Both the position numbers and the translations under genes were made by a program. DNA of 64,000 nt. Origin: Candidatus Avelusimicrobium luingense. Its GTDB lineage: Bacteria; Elusimicrobiota; Elusimicrobia; Elusimicrobiales; Elusimicrobiaceae. The notes beneath the pieces were generated by a model, which saw nothing but the letters and a program-made list of their open reading frames with translations, was not told the DNA's origin and did no database searches. Location of the stretch: positions 248,001 to 312,000 of the forward strand of contig OOHK01000002.1 of assembly GCA_900315845.1 (NCBI GenBank), given 5' to 3'. This document shows positions 1 through 8,968 of the stretch, one piece after another (the first letter of the stretch is position 1; every line of letters starts with the position of its first letter).

Positions 1-792
1 ATTAAAAGTCCGCAAAAAGTATGCGCGATGATTGCCCCGTCTATCGTCGGGCAATTAGAAGGAACGCTGCCGCAAGTAGTGACCGCTTTAACCAAAGCCG
101 GTTTTGATAAAGTAACCGAAGTCGCATTAGGGGCAGATATTACCACCGCCGCGGAAGCACGCGAACTGGTGGAACGATTGGAAAAAGGGGCTCGGTTTAT
201 GACCACGTCATGCTGCGCCGCTTGGGTACAAGCCGTTAAAAAACATCTGCCCGCCTTAAAAGATTTTATCTCCGATGCCAAAACCCCTACCGGATATACC
301 GCGGAAATTGAAAAGGCCAACGGATTTATTACCGTATTTATCGGGCCGTGTGCCTCTAAACGCTTGGAAGGGCGCGAGGATCCGAACATTGATTATGTAC
401 TCACGTTTGAAGAAATCGATGCGTTGTTACGTGCGCGCAACATTGATCCGAAAGTCTGTGAAGAAACTCCCTTGCGTACGGATATTTCAGCCGACGGACG
501 TTATTACGGTGTAACGGGCGGTGTGGCGCAAGCGGTAGAAAATGCCCTCGCCGGAAAAATGACGATTAAAAAAATGACCTTAAACGGATTAGACAAAAAA
601 GCCATGCTGATGTTAAATGCGTATGCACAAGGCAAAGCGGGAGACTTTCAACTGCTGGAAGTGATGAGTTGCCAAGGCGGTTGTATCGGCGGGCCGTGTA
701 CGGTTAAAAAACAAGCGCAAGTGATTGGGGAAATCAAAAAGTTTGTAGAAACCAGCCCCAAATTTAATCCGCTATCCGATGAGAAAAAATAA
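1..792 (+). CDS. [FeFe]-hydrogenase H-cluster domain protein (5' end missing)
   Basis: The reading frame is open from the first base of the window, so the N-terminus lies outside it. The visible 263 residues form the H-cluster domain. The three cysteine motifs are TSCCAAW, GPCASKRLE and EVMSCQGGCIGGPC, which bind the [4Fe-4S]-2Fe active site. The first lacks the usual proline (TSCCPxW), the second has G for the usual M before PC, and the third ends GGP rather than GGG. Such changes occur in non-classical groups, so the protein could be a bifurcating-type, sensory or otherwise divergent hydrogenase. Upstream ferredoxin-like domains are expected but not visible. A strong terminator follows at 810. 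Confidence 0.85.
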   Translation: MKSPQKVCAMIAPSIVGQLEGTLPQVVTALTKAGFDKVTEVALGADITTAAEARELVERLEKGARFMTTSCCAAWVQAVKKHLPALKDFISDAKTPTGYTAEIEKANGFITVFIGPCASKRLEGREDPNIDYVLTFEEIDALLRARNIDPKVCEETPLRTDISADGRYYGVTGGVAQAVENALAGKMTIKKMTLNGLDKKAMLMLNAYAQGKAGDFQLLEVMSCQGGCIGGPCTVKKQAQVIGEIKKFVETSPKFNPLSDEKK

Positions 793-809
793 AAGTTTGT
801 GTAAAAAAA

Positions 810-843
810 CAGCCCTGTGATTATTTCACAGGGCTGTTTTTAT
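810..843. terminator. Bidirectional rho-independent terminator
   Basis: An 11-bp perfect stem (CAGCCCTGTGA with its complement at 826-836) and a 5-nt loop are flanked by A and T runs on both sides. It serves the hydrogenase gene on the plus strand and the convergent pilin on the minus strand. Confidence 0.9.
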
Positions 844-1353
844 TTATAACTTAATCTTATATTCGTCGCAATTGATGGACTGTCCGACCTCAATAGCACC
901 GCAAGTAGTATGCCGGGTAAATGTTCCGATTCCTTTACAAACCGAAATGGTAACCGGATCCGTCGGGTCAGCCAAACAATAAGGCCCCGGCTCGTGGTCG
1001 GTTTGATGATCCAACCACCACTCCAATTGCGTCCGACGGGCCGCTCCCCCCAGATACCGGCCGCGCAAGACAAAGCGCGCCCCGTTAGGTAAGGTATAAT
1101 AACTTTGCGAAGTCACCGATCCGCCAGCCGGAAAATCTACATCCAATTCCTCAACATCGGTAGTATAACTGCCGTTGGTTAAATAGTAGGCTTCCTCGGC
1201 ATCCGCGAGTGATTTAGCAACGGGCAACAACGTCATAAAACGGCTCTTTTCAACGGCCTTGTTATATTGCGGCAGAGCCACCGCCGCCAAAATACCGATA
1301 ATCAGTACAACTACTAATAATTCTATCAGTGTAAATGCTTGGTTATTTTTCAT
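844..1353 (-). CDS. Type IV pilin-like protein (pilin copy 1)
   Basis: 169 residues. It starts MKNNQAF and continues with the prepilin N-methylation motif FTLIELLVVVLIIGILA. The Phe after the short leader would be the mature N-terminus, and the Glu is conserved five residues in. One hydrophobic helix is followed by a soluble domain of about 130 residues with several cysteines, including one pair near the C-terminus. The family builds type IV pili or type II secretion pseudopili after prepilin peptidase cleavage. The gene is monocistronic, with GGGAG ahead of the ATG. Four more copies lie in this window at 9125, 30835, 47349 and 63760. Major pilin versus minor pseudopilin cannot be decided. 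Confidence 0.85.
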   Translation of the reverse strand: MKNNQAFTLIELLVVVLIIGILAAVALPQYNKAVEKSRFMTLLPVAKSLADAEEAYYLTNGSYTTDVEELDVDFPAGGSVTSQSYYTLPNGARFVLRGRYLGGAARRTQLEWWLDHQTDHEPGPYCLADPTDPVTISVCKGIGTFTRHTTCGAIEVGQSINCDEYKIKL

Positions 1354-1424
1354 CTGGCTTCTCCCTACGTGATATATTTATAAGTGTAGCAAAAAATAGT
1401 GTCAAATTTTCGCCGAAATAACAC

Positions 1425-1459
1425 ACATCCCCATTTGTCCAACCGACAAATGGGGATGT
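1425..1459 (-). terminator. Terminator after the TRL-like lipoprotein gene
   Basis: A 15-bp perfect inverted repeat (1425-1439 with 1445-1459) and a 5-nt loop lie 25 bp past the stop codon of the minus-strand gene. The T tract on the minus strand is weak (GTTATTT). Confidence 0.65.
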
Positions 1460-1484
1460 TTCAATTCGTTTTTAGACCGAACAT

Positions 1485-1787
1485 TTATCTGCCGGTAACA
1501 ACCGTGCAGACTTCGGAATAAATCGCATAACTCTTAATATCTCTATCGATAGACGCTACTTGGGTAATGCGGCCGTTCTTTTTCGCCGTTTCTACCGACA
1601 TATCGCCTTGAATTAAGAGGCCCAATACGTTGGTCGCACAAGCACGTCCCACACGCGTTCCGGTAGCGTTAGTAGCCAAAACCGGTTGTTGGGTTTGGGC
1701 GAACAAAGCCGTACCGACATAAGTAGGCGGGGTAGCACAAGCGGCCAGCATCAGTGCGGCAGCAGATAAAAACATTAATTTTTTCAT
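1485..1787 (-). CDS. TRL-like family lipoprotein
   Basis: 100 residues. The signal peptide MKKLMFLSAAALMLAAC ends in a lipobox (LAAC), so this is probably a lipid-anchored periplasmic protein. The rest fits the TRL-like family: Y-G-T-A near the start, then G-RVGRACATNVLGLLIQGD, AAK-type helix with NGRI, ASID and a C-terminal VCTVVTGR. The function of the family is unknown. AAGGAG precedes the start. The gene stands alone between a pilin and the ribosomal protein genes. Confidence 0.7.
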   Translation of the reverse strand: MKKLMFLSAAALMLAACATPPTYVGTALFAQTQQPVLATNATGTRVGRACATNVLGLLIQGDMSVETAKKNGRITQVASIDRDIKSYAIYSEVCTVVTGR

Positions 1788-1868
1788 TCAAAAACTCCTT
1801 CTTATAAAGTAATACGACACCATTACTATAACATATTTTGACCGTTTGAGCCAAAAAATCATCGTCAA

Positions 1869-1893
1869 AAAACCCCGCATAAAGCGGGGTTTT
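1869..1893 (-). terminator. Terminator of the rplM-rpsI operon
   Basis: A 10-bp stem (AAAACCCCGC with GCGGGGTTTT) and a 5-nt loop lie 24 bp after the rpsI stop. A run of T follows on the minus strand. Confidence 0.85.
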
Positions 1894-1916
1894 GCAAATA
1901 TCGTTCCTTTTCCAAA

Positions 1917-2312
1917 TTAACGTTTGGAGAATTGGAAGCGTTTGCGGGCACCGGGTTGACCGGGTTTCTTTCTTTCCACCATACGCGGATCGCGCGTAAG
2001 GTAGCCCGCTTTTTTAACGGCTTTTTTCACGTCTTCGCTGATTTGCGCTAACGAGCGAGCAATCGCATGGCGAAGTGCACCGGCTTGGGCGGAAACGCCG
2101 CCGCCGTTCACACGAGCGGTAACGTCATATTCTTTGTCCAAGTTGGTCACAACGAGCGGAGATTTTACCATCGCTTTGCAGCGGGTGTGATTGCCGAAAT
2201 AGGCATCCAACGTTTTGGCATTAACGGTGATTTCACCTTTCCCCTTGGCAAGCGCTACTTGCGCTACCGCGGTTTTTCTTCTGCCGGTTTTCAAGTCTTT
2301 CGTATTGTTCAT
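1917..2312 (-). CDS. rpsI: 30S ribosomal protein S9
   Basis: 131 residues, normal for bacterial S9. The chain begins with the family pattern GRRKTAVAQVALAKGKGEITVN. It has GGGVSAQAGALRHAIARSL in the middle, and the basic C-terminal tail ends KRFQFSKR, the part that reaches toward the P-site tRNA. It follows rplM by 11 bp, the standard bacterial order L13-S9. Confidence 0.97.
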   Translation of the reverse strand: MNNTKDLKTGRRKTAVAQVALAKGKGEITVNAKTLDAYFGNHTRCKAMVKSPLVVTNLDKEYDVTARVNGGGVSAQAGALRHAIARSLAQISEDVKKAVKKAGYLTRDPRMVERKKPGQPGARKRFQFSKR

Positions 2313-2323
2313 AAATGTCCCTC

Positions 2324-2749
2324 TTATTTACCCATGCGTTCGGTGAACGTGTGTTCTTCGCCGGCGAACAAGCGCAAGCGTTTCATGCGCGGCGCGCGGA
2401 GTTTGTTTTCATCCAACATCCGTTTGACCGCTAATTCCAACACGCGGGTCGGGTTGTTTTCCAATACCCGTTTAACCGGCGTTTCTTTAGCACCTTTGGC
2501 ATAACCGGAGTGAGAGAAATAAACTTTCTGCTCCATTTTTTTACCGGTTAATTTCACTTTGGCCGCATTGGTAACAACGACGAAGTCGCCGCAGTCCATG
2601 TGGGGCGTATATGTTTTTTTGTGTTTACCCATCAAAAGAACGGCGATTTTGGTCGCTAATCTTCCGAGGGTTTGACCCGTGGCATCAATGTGGTGCCAGT
2701 TGCGGGTGGTTTCTACTTCCTTGACGGAAGGTAAAAATGTTTTTGTCAT
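2324..2749 (-). CDS. rplM: 50S ribosomal protein L13
   Basis: 141 residues from the ATG at 2749. This start (MTKTFLPS) is preferred over an upstream in-frame GTG at 2782 because it matches family length and has an AAAGGTAG-like ribosome site. Family patterns include WHHIDATGQTLGRLATKIA, MGKHKKTYTPHMDCGDFVVV and a C-terminal RMKRLRLFAGEEH. It is the first gene of the rplM-rpsI pair. Confidence 0.96.
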   Translation of the reverse strand: MTKTFLPSVKEVETTRNWHHIDATGQTLGRLATKIAVLLMGKHKKTYTPHMDCGDFVVVTNAAKVKLTGKKMEQKVYFSHSGYAKGAKETPVKRVLENNPTRVLELAVKRMLDENKLRAPRMKRLRLFAGEEHTFTERMGK

Positions 2750-2855
2750 GTTTTGTTTTCTACCTTTTGTAATTATTCGCACGGAGTGGTGGCCGCGCGT
2801 GTAATGACTCGTGGTTTCCTATATATTATAACAAAATTTTTGGCGCGTGGGAAAT

Positions 2856-3833
2856 TTATCCGGCACATTGTATCGTTTTAGTAAGCAGCGAGCGTACCTC
2901 TTGCCACGTGTCCAAGCGCACAAATTCGCCGCGCACCGCCGCCGCGTTTGGAAAACCGCTTAACCAATACCCCGCCGTTTTGCGCGAGCGGTTTATGCCG
3001 ATACGTTCGCCGTAATAGGCCACATTTTCTTCAATGAGTTTTAAGTAAATTTCTATTCGTTTTTTGGGAGTGTGCGACTCCACTTTGCGGCCTTCAAATG
3101 TATCTATAATATCCTGAAAAATAAACGGGTTGCCTACGGCTCCGCGCCCAATCATTACGCCGGCGCACCCCGCTTCTAAAAATTCTTTAACCCGCTCCGC
3201 ATTGGTTACACCGCCGTTGCCGATAACGGGAATTTTAACTGCGGCGCACGCCTTGGCTAGCGCGTCCACATCCGGCTCGCCGCTGTGCATATCTACCGCC
3301 GCACGGGCGTGTAAAGTTACTGCCGCTGCGCCGCAATCTTCGGCTAATTTAGCCAGGCGCGCTCCTAAAAATTCTTTATGATTTAGGGCAATTCGCGTTT
3401 TTAACGTAACGGGAATTTTTACACTTTTGACCGCTGCCGATAACATCCGTGCCAGTTTTACCTCATCTTTCATCAGCACGCAACCCGCGCCGGCTTTATT
3501 GATTTTTTTTACGGGGCACCCGGCATTCAAATCTACGATATCCGCTCCGGCGGTCTGTGCTTGGCGGGCGGCTTGCGAAACGGTTTCTTCATCAGCCCCA
3601 AAAATCTGCATAGAAACAGGATGTTCTTTTGAGTTGACTTGCAACATGCGCCCGCTTTTGGCGTTACCATAATGCAACGCATGCGCAGATACCATTTCCG
3701 CACACACCAGCCCCGCGCCGCCTTGCAAACAAAGCACACGAAACGGCGAATCGGTAATACCTGCCATAGGCGCAAGCACCAAATTGTTGGCGAGTTGCAC
3801 CGTACCGATTTTTAACGGAGAAATCAAACTCAT
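2856..3833 (-). CDS. dus: tRNA-dihydrouridine synthase
   Basis: 325 residues from the ATG at 3833, which overlaps the upstream gene's stop as ATGA and matches the usual start just before the TIM barrel. The protein reduces uridines in the tRNA D-loop with FMN and NADPH. Visible family marks are LAPMAGITDSPFR (FMN site), NAGCPVKKINKAGAGCVLM with the catalytic Cys, GNGGV, and GVMIGRGAVGNPFIF near the end. It is the third gene of an operon behind two UshA-like proteins. Subclass (DusA/B/C) cannot be set from sequence reading alone, although the core resembles DusB. Confidence 0.93.
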   Translation of the reverse strand: MSLISPLKIGTVQLANNLVLAPMAGITDSPFRVLCLQGGAGLVCAEMVSAHALHYGNAKSGRMLQVNSKEHPVSMQIFGADEETVSQAARQAQTAGADIVDLNAGCPVKKINKAGAGCVLMKDEVKLARMLSAAVKSVKIPVTLKTRIALNHKEFLGARLAKLAEDCGAAAVTLHARAAVDMHSGEPDVDALAKACAAVKIPVIGNGGVTNAERVKEFLEAGCAGVMIGRGAVGNPFIFQDIIDTFEGRKVESHTPKKRIEIYLKLIEENVAYYGERIGINRSRKTAGYWLSGFPNAAAVRGEFVRLDTWQEVRSLLTKTIQCAG

Positions 3834-5323
3834 AATACGGATTTCCAACGGCCTAACGAAGGGAGCGAAATTTTCTTTTGGCGCACCAAACACGCACGCA
3901 TCATTTGCCGTGCTTCCACAAACGTATTTTTGAATTCCAGCGAATCAATAAAATAGTCATGCCCGAATCCGCCCGCCAGTACGTGATCGGTTACCGCAAA
4001 GCGGTAAGTGTCTTGCGGACGCACAATTCGTCCGTTTGCAAGTGTAACTTTTTTGATTTTATTGCCCGGGCGGCCTTGCGGATTATATTCCACGGTGAAC
4101 CCGGCAATTTGCGGGAAATTATCTTTAGACTCCAAGGATGCTTCCATGGCTTTTAGAAAGGCAGATCCTTTCATGGTTAAAAAGGTAATATTATCGCGGT
4201 ACGGATACATTTTATACAGGTGGTATTCGGTAATTTCTCCCTGTGGCAGCGTACTGCGTATGGAATCGGAATTTAAAATTACGCCATCTAATTTGGCCCA
4301 TTTATGTAAACAATCGGCCAGTAAATCACCCAGCACCGATTCATGCGTGAGCGAAGATGTTACGGTTTCATCAGCGGACGATACCCGTGCGGCTAATTTT
4401 TTTTGCGTTTCCTGCTGTATTTGTTGAGCAAGCGTTGCCAGTTCTTCGTTTTCCCCGATTTTATTTTGCAACAGCGGGACATCTTCAAACGAAAAATCCC
4501 GTGCGTGATTGCTTTTATCAAAATCCACCCGGATATGTCCTAAATTATCTAATTTGGAACCGGGATAAACAATATAAGTTTGATGCACACGTTCCGTTTC
4601 CGATAATTCACGGTCTTTATTGGCACTTAAAATCAAATCAATACCGGGCACATCTTCCGCCAAGAGCACATCGGCGGGAATATCGGCTGTATTATCGCCT
4701 AACGAACTGAGCAGAATAATAAAATCTACACCTTTACTTTGTAACAGCGTTACCATTTCCATAGCCGTTTGGACAGGATCCTGTACGGTGAACCCTGTTA
4801 AACGGGTGCGATTCAAACGTATCGTATCGGGGCCGACCAACCCAAACACACCGATTTTAATACCTTTATGAGTAATAATTTTATAATCGTGCAACGGCCA
4901 TGGAATTTGATTTTCTAATTTCAAATTGGATACAAGTATGGGATAATCCAACTCCCGCACAACAGCGCGAAGAGCCGGCCAGCCGAAAGCAAAATCTTTA
5001 TCGCTCACCGAAGCCGCATTAAAAGGAATGGCTTTCAAAAAGGGTTGGATAAACATCCCTTGCGAAATAGTGGCTTCCGGCGAACCGCCGAACCAGTTTC
5101 CCCCATCAAACAACAGATAAGGGGCTTCCCGCTTTTCCAAAAAGGCTTTTAAAATACCATAGCCGCCGGCCGGTTGGTTAAACAAACGCGGCTCCAGGCG
5201 GCTATGATAAAAACCTTGCACATCTGCTGTATAGAAAATATCCACTTGTGTACGCTGTTCTTGCGAACACGCACAAAAAACCATACATACACAAACAGAT
5301 AAAATCCAACGGCTTATTCTCAT
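3830..5323 (-). CDS. UshA-family lipoprotein with degenerate metal site (probable pseudoenzyme)
   Basis: 497 residues. A signal peptide ends in the lipobox VFCAC, predicting a lipid anchor. The fold is that of the 5'-nucleotidase family, but each metal-binding motif kept in the upstream paralogue is altered here: TADVQG in place of TSDTHG, DGGNWF for DSGDFS, SDKDFAFG for GNHEFDFK, and SANKD where the paralogue has GGHAH. The C-terminal substrate-binding domain looks intact (NSDSIRSTLPQGEIT, YPYRDNI). It probably binds a nucleotide-like ligand without hydrolysing it, though this is inference. It sits 3 bp after the active-looking paralogue and overlaps dus by 4 bp. Confidence 0.8.
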   Translation of the reverse strand: MRISRWILSVCVCMVFCACSQEQRTQVDIFYTADVQGFYHSRLEPRLFNQPAGGYGILKAFLEKREAPYLLFDGGNWFGGSPEATISQGMFIQPFLKAIPFNAASVSDKDFAFGWPALRAVVRELDYPILVSNLKLENQIPWPLHDYKIITHKGIKIGVFGLVGPDTIRLNRTRLTGFTVQDPVQTAMEMVTLLQSKGVDFIILLSSLGDNTADIPADVLLAEDVPGIDLILSANKDRELSETERVHQTYIVYPGSKLDNLGHIRVDFDKSNHARDFSFEDVPLLQNKIGENEELATLAQQIQQETQKKLAARVSSADETVTSSLTHESVLGDLLADCLHKWAKLDGVILNSDSIRSTLPQGEITEYHLYKMYPYRDNITFLTMKGSAFLKAMEASLESKDNFPQIAGFTVEYNPQGRPGNKIKKVTLANGRIVRPQDTYRFAVTDHVLAGGFGHDYFIDSLEFKNTFVEARQMMRACLVRQKKISLPSLGRWKSVL

Positions 5324-5326
5324 AAC

Positions 5327-6808
5327 TTATCGTTCGGCTACGCGTCCTTCCGGGCCGGGTTTAATGGGTTCTTTTTTAGAACTTTTACGCAAGGCATCTT
5401 CCATGAGCCCGCGAATTGTTTTTGTGCCCACTTGCGTTTTTTGGTCGGCCGGAATAGATTTAAAAACAAATCCTTCGCTGCGGCCTTCGGCAATAAACGA
5501 GTTGGTGGCAATGGTATATTTTTTACGATTTTCAAGCGGTTTATTATGGACCCAAATATGTAAATCTTTCACTTTACCTTTTTTGTTATAGACAAAGTTG
5601 ACCGCCAAACCGGAAAATGTAAAACGTGTACGTCCTTTGGATAAACCGCTCTTAACAATCCGTTTTAACATGCGTCCGTCCACCGTCATTTTGGTAATGT
5701 TATTTTCAAACGGGTGGATATCAATAATATCGCGTTTGGTAATTTCGCCTTTGGGCATATCCACACGCGTACCGCCTATATTGGTAATAAACACATCTAC
5801 TCCGGCGTAAGCGCGGCCCAAATCGGCCACCCAGTTATCTAACGAGTTATCTAAAAATTTCGGGTTAGATGCTTTTTTAGGCATGGGTTCTTCGGTATAA
5901 CCGAGCACCACGTCCACCCCCGGCACGCGCAACGACTCGGCCAAATTCAAAATGGCTTTATCTTGACCTGTTTTATTTACGTAAAGCGGGATAAGTTCGG
6001 ACTTGGCCGATACAAATTTACCGGTTTTATCATCGGTCGTTACGGTTACCTTGCTGACATTTTTTAAGTAGCGCCCGCTTTCAACAAATAACGTACCGTT
6101 AAGGTATTGATTTTGGAAAACCTTATGGGCGTGACCGCCAAGTACAATATGTACGCGGCCCGGGAATTGGCGTACAATATCCGCCACGTATTGCCCCTGC
6201 ATGCCGTGCTTATCATCCGCAAACGAATCATGTACGATAATAACTACTACATCCGGATGTTGTTTTTCTACTTCAGGTAAGATATTCCCTAATTCACGCA
6301 GTTGCGGGGTAAAGGTATATTGCTGCGTGGCTTGAGTCGGGTTGCTGTTGGCAAGCCCGATTACGGCAAATTTCACGCCGTTACGGTTGAAAATTTTATA
6401 AGGCAATACGTGCGCCGGACGTTTTAACGTATCCGCTTCAAAAAAGTTCGCCGCCAAGATAGCAAATTTTGCATTAGCCAATATCGGGGCCACCCCGGGA
6501 TCTTTGAAATCAAATTCATGATTACCAATAGTGGCCGCATCATATTTTAATGCATTCATGAGTTCTACACTTTTCAACCCTTTGGAATCTTTGGCTTCTA
6601 TGGTACCGTTGGAAAAATCGCCACTGTCCAATAGCAAATACGGTTGCGGGCCGTTTTTAAGTACAGCCGCCAATGCAGCAAAACCGCCCATTCCTTTTTG
6701 GGCATAATAAAAACCATGCGTATCACTGGTGTGATAGATAACGGTATCTTTCGCACTTAATGCAAACGGCAACGCCAGTGCGGTCAACAAAAGAACTAGT
6801 TTTTTCAT
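5327..6808 (-). CDS. Periplasmic 5'-nucleotidase / metallophosphatase (UshA family)
   Basis: 493 residues from the ATG at 6808, chosen over a GTG at 6814 because AAGGAG lies 5 nt ahead of it. The signal peptide is MKKLVLLLTALALPFALSA. The dinuclear metal motifs are all present: SDTHGF, DSGDFSNGT, GNHEFDF, VIIVHD and GGHAHKVF. The C-terminal nucleotidase domain follows (NIGGTRVDMPKGEITKRD, HPFENNI). Enzymes of this family hydrolyse nucleotides or UDP-sugars in the periplasm to allow nucleoside uptake. It is first of an operon with its degenerate paralogue and dus. Confidence 0.9.
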   Translation of the reverse strand: MKKLVLLLTALALPFALSAKDTVIYHTSDTHGFYYAQKGMGGFAALAAVLKNGPQPYLLLDSGDFSNGTIEAKDSKGLKSVELMNALKYDAATIGNHEFDFKDPGVAPILANAKFAILAANFFEADTLKRPAHVLPYKIFNRNGVKFAVIGLANSNPTQATQQYTFTPQLRELGNILPEVEKQHPDVVVIIVHDSFADDKHGMQGQYVADIVRQFPGRVHIVLGGHAHKVFQNQYLNGTLFVESGRYLKNVSKVTVTTDDKTGKFVSAKSELIPLYVNKTGQDKAILNLAESLRVPGVDVVLGYTEEPMPKKASNPKFLDNSLDNWVADLGRAYAGVDVFITNIGGTRVDMPKGEITKRDIIDIHPFENNITKMTVDGRMLKRIVKSGLSKGRTRFTFSGLAVNFVYNKKGKVKDLHIWVHNKPLENRKKYTIATNSFIAEGRSEGFVFKSIPADQKTQVGTKTIRGLMEDALRKSSKKEPIKPGPEGRVAER

Positions 6809-6865
6809 GAGCACTCCTTAGGGTTTTATAAACGCCGTCCCGTCCAAAAACGAGGCGGCGGGTTA

Positions 6866-8035
6866 TTACGCGTTTTCTTTGGAAAACGGCGAAATTTTAC
6901 GTAACCGCTCTATAATCGGCGGCAATTCTTTGAGTACCAAATCTATTTCGGCCTCAGTATTTTCATCAGATAATGAAAACCGGATGGAACCGTGCGCAAA
7001 TTGGAAGGGTACTTTCATCGCGCGCAAAACGTGCGAAGGTTCCAGCGAACCGGAGGTACACGCCGAACCCGATGAGGCACAAATGCCAAAATCATTTAAG
7101 TACATCAAAATAGATTCGCCTTCAATATACCCAAAACTGATGTTGGTGGTATTGGGCACGCGGTTGTGAATATCCCCATTGATTTTAACGTCGGGGATGT
7201 TAGCCGTAATACCTTGCTCTAATTTATCGCGCAACGCGGCAATTTTTTGGGTAGTGCCGTCTGCCAAACGTTTTTGGGCCAATTCCGCGGCTTTGCCGAT
7301 ACCGACAATATACGGTACGTTTTCCGTTCCGGCGCGGCGGCGTTTTTCCTGGTGTCCGCCTACCAAATACGGCACAAAGCGCGTTCCGCGGCGTACGTAT
7401 AAGGCGCCAATGCCTTTCGGGCCATGAAATTTATGCGCGCTGACAGACAGAAAATCTACGTCCGCGTCTTGCACATCTATCGCAATTTTTCCGGCGGCCT
7501 GTACCGCATCCGTATGAAAAAGCGCGCCATGTGCGTGGGCAATTTTGGCAATTTCTTTGATAGGGAAAATCGTTCCCGTTTCGTTGTTGGCCCACATCAC
7601 AGAAACAAGGGCCGTATCGCCGTCAATCAGGCTTTTGAGTTCATCCAAATCAAAACGTCCGTTCTCATCTACACGAATATAATCTACGCGCCAACCGCGG
7701 CTTTCCAGCACGTGGCAAGGCTCTAATACGGCAGGATGTTCCACCATGGACGTAATGATATGTTTTTTCTGCGGGAAACTTTCCGCCACGGAAAATAAGA
7801 CAGAATCGTTACTTTCGGTAGCACAAGAAGTAAAAATGATTTCGTCGTCGTGCGCGGCGTTAATGAGCGCAGCCATTTGCTTGCGCGCGGCATTAATTGC
7901 GTGACGGTTTTCACCACCGAACGTATGCATACTGGATGCATTGCCATACTTTTCGCTAAAGTACGGAAGCATGGCCTCAACTACTTGCGGATAACAACGG
8001 GTGGTGGCATTATTGTCTAAATAAATTTCCTTCAT
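6866..8035 (-). CDS. nifS: Cysteine desulfurase (NifS/IscS type)
   Basis: 389 residues. This PLP enzyme takes sulfur from cysteine and hands it to the scaffold encoded just upstream. The start MKEIYLDNNATTRCYPQV is typical, the PLP lysine lies in SVSAHKFHGPKGIGALYVR, and the active cysteine loop is ASSGSACTSGSLEPSHVL. It is 2 bp downstream of nifU. The pair is probably the cell's iron-sulfur assembly system and would serve the hydrogenase at the left edge. Confidence 0.95.
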   Translation of the reverse strand: MKEIYLDNNATTRCYPQVVEAMLPYFSEKYGNASSMHTFGGENRHAINAARKQMAALINAAHDDEIIFTSCATESNDSVLFSVAESFPQKKHIITSMVEHPAVLEPCHVLESRGWRVDYIRVDENGRFDLDELKSLIDGDTALVSVMWANNETGTIFPIKEIAKIAHAHGALFHTDAVQAAGKIAIDVQDADVDFLSVSAHKFHGPKGIGALYVRRGTRFVPYLVGGHQEKRRRAGTENVPYIVGIGKAAELAQKRLADGTTQKIAALRDKLEQGITANIPDVKINGDIHNRVPNTTNISFGYIEGESILMYLNDFGICASSGSACTSGSLEPSHVLRAMKVPFQFAHGSIRFSLSDENTEAEIDLVLKELPPIIERLRKISPFSKENA

Positions 8036-8037
8036 AA

Positions 8038-8886
8038 TTAGGCCTGCTCCACCGTAATAGACGAATCTATTTTTTCTTGCAACGTCTTTTCAATAAAATT
8101 TTTAATCGTGGCTTGTGCATTCATGCAACCGCTGCACATACCGACTAAACGAATTTTAACCGTACTGCCCGATAAATCTACCAGTTCGGCAGATCCGCCG
8201 TCCATATTAAGTTTGGGGCGAATTTCTTCTTCCAATACTTGTTCTACGGCTTTGATTTTTTCCACTACGGTCATCTCGCCAAACGGTTTTTGCGCGGGGG
8301 AAGCGGCTTGTTGGGCACCGTTGACCTTATCTAAAATCTTTTGGATATCGCCTTTGCACCGGCCGCACGCACCGCCGGCCTTGGTAAAGTGGGTTACGTC
8401 TTCTACCGTCGTCAAATGATTCAGACGAATGGCCTTGATAATGGCTTCTTCGGATACATTAAAACAACGGCAAACGAGTTTTTCTTCCTGTTGTTCAAAC
8501 ACAACGGGTTTGCCACCTTGGCGGTAACTTTTAATAGCCGCCTCCAGTGCTTCCATGCCCATCACCGAACAATGCATTTTTTCAGCCGGCAAACTGCCGA
8601 GTTGATCCGCAATATCTTGGTTGGTAATTTTAGCGGCTTCGTCCAACGTTTTACCTTTTGCCATTTCCGTCAGCATAGATGACGAGGCAATCGCGCTTGC
8701 ACAACCGAACGTTTCAAATTTAGCATCTTCAATAACTTCGGTTTCTTTATTGACTTTGATAGTTAAACGTAGCGCGTCTCCGCACACCAAACTACCTACT
8801 TGGCCGGTACCGTCCGCATTGGGGACTGTGCCCACATTGCGCGGATTTTTGAAATGGTCCATTACTTTATCGGTATAATCCCACAT
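8038..8886 (-). CDS. nifU: Three-domain Fe-S scaffold protein NifU
   Basis: 282 residues with the full NifU architecture. The IscU-like domain (about 1-125) has the scaffold cysteines in SLVCGDA, FGCASAIASSS and MHCSVMG. A BFD-like [2Fe-2S] domain (about 135-185) has CRCFNVSEE and GACGRCK. The C-terminal Nfu domain (about 205-282) has GMCSGCMNAQATIK. Full-length NifU outside nitrogen fixers serves as a general scaffold in several anaerobes. An extended -10 box (TGG before TATAAT, 8914-8919) and GGGGG precede the gene. nifS follows at once. Confidence 0.95.
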   Translation of the reverse strand: MWDYTDKVMDHFKNPRNVGTVPNADGTGQVGSLVCGDALRLTIKVNKETEVIEDAKFETFGCASAIASSSMLTEMAKGKTLDEAAKITNQDIADQLGSLPAEKMHCSVMGMEALEAAIKSYRQGGKPVVFEQQEEKLVCRCFNVSEEAIIKAIRLNHLTTVEDVTHFTKAGGACGRCKGDIQKILDKVNGAQQAASPAQKPFGEMTVVEKIKAVEQVLEEEIRPKLNMDGGSAELVDLSGSTVKIRLVGMCSGCMNAQATIKNFIEKTLQEKIDSSITVEQA

Positions 8887-8932
8887 AATTTCCCCCTACA
8901 ACTGGTTTAAGATATTATACCATTTTACATAC

Positions 8933-8962
8933 TGGACAAACCTACCCCCAAACCTATATAAT
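8933..8962 (+). promoter_or_regulatory. Putative promoter of the candidate sRNA
   Basis: TGGACA (8933-8938), an 18-bp spacer and TATAAT (8957-8962) point to the right. Transcription would start near 8969, just before the first hairpin of the candidate sRNA. Confidence 0.5.
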
Positions 8963-8968
8963 AAAAGT

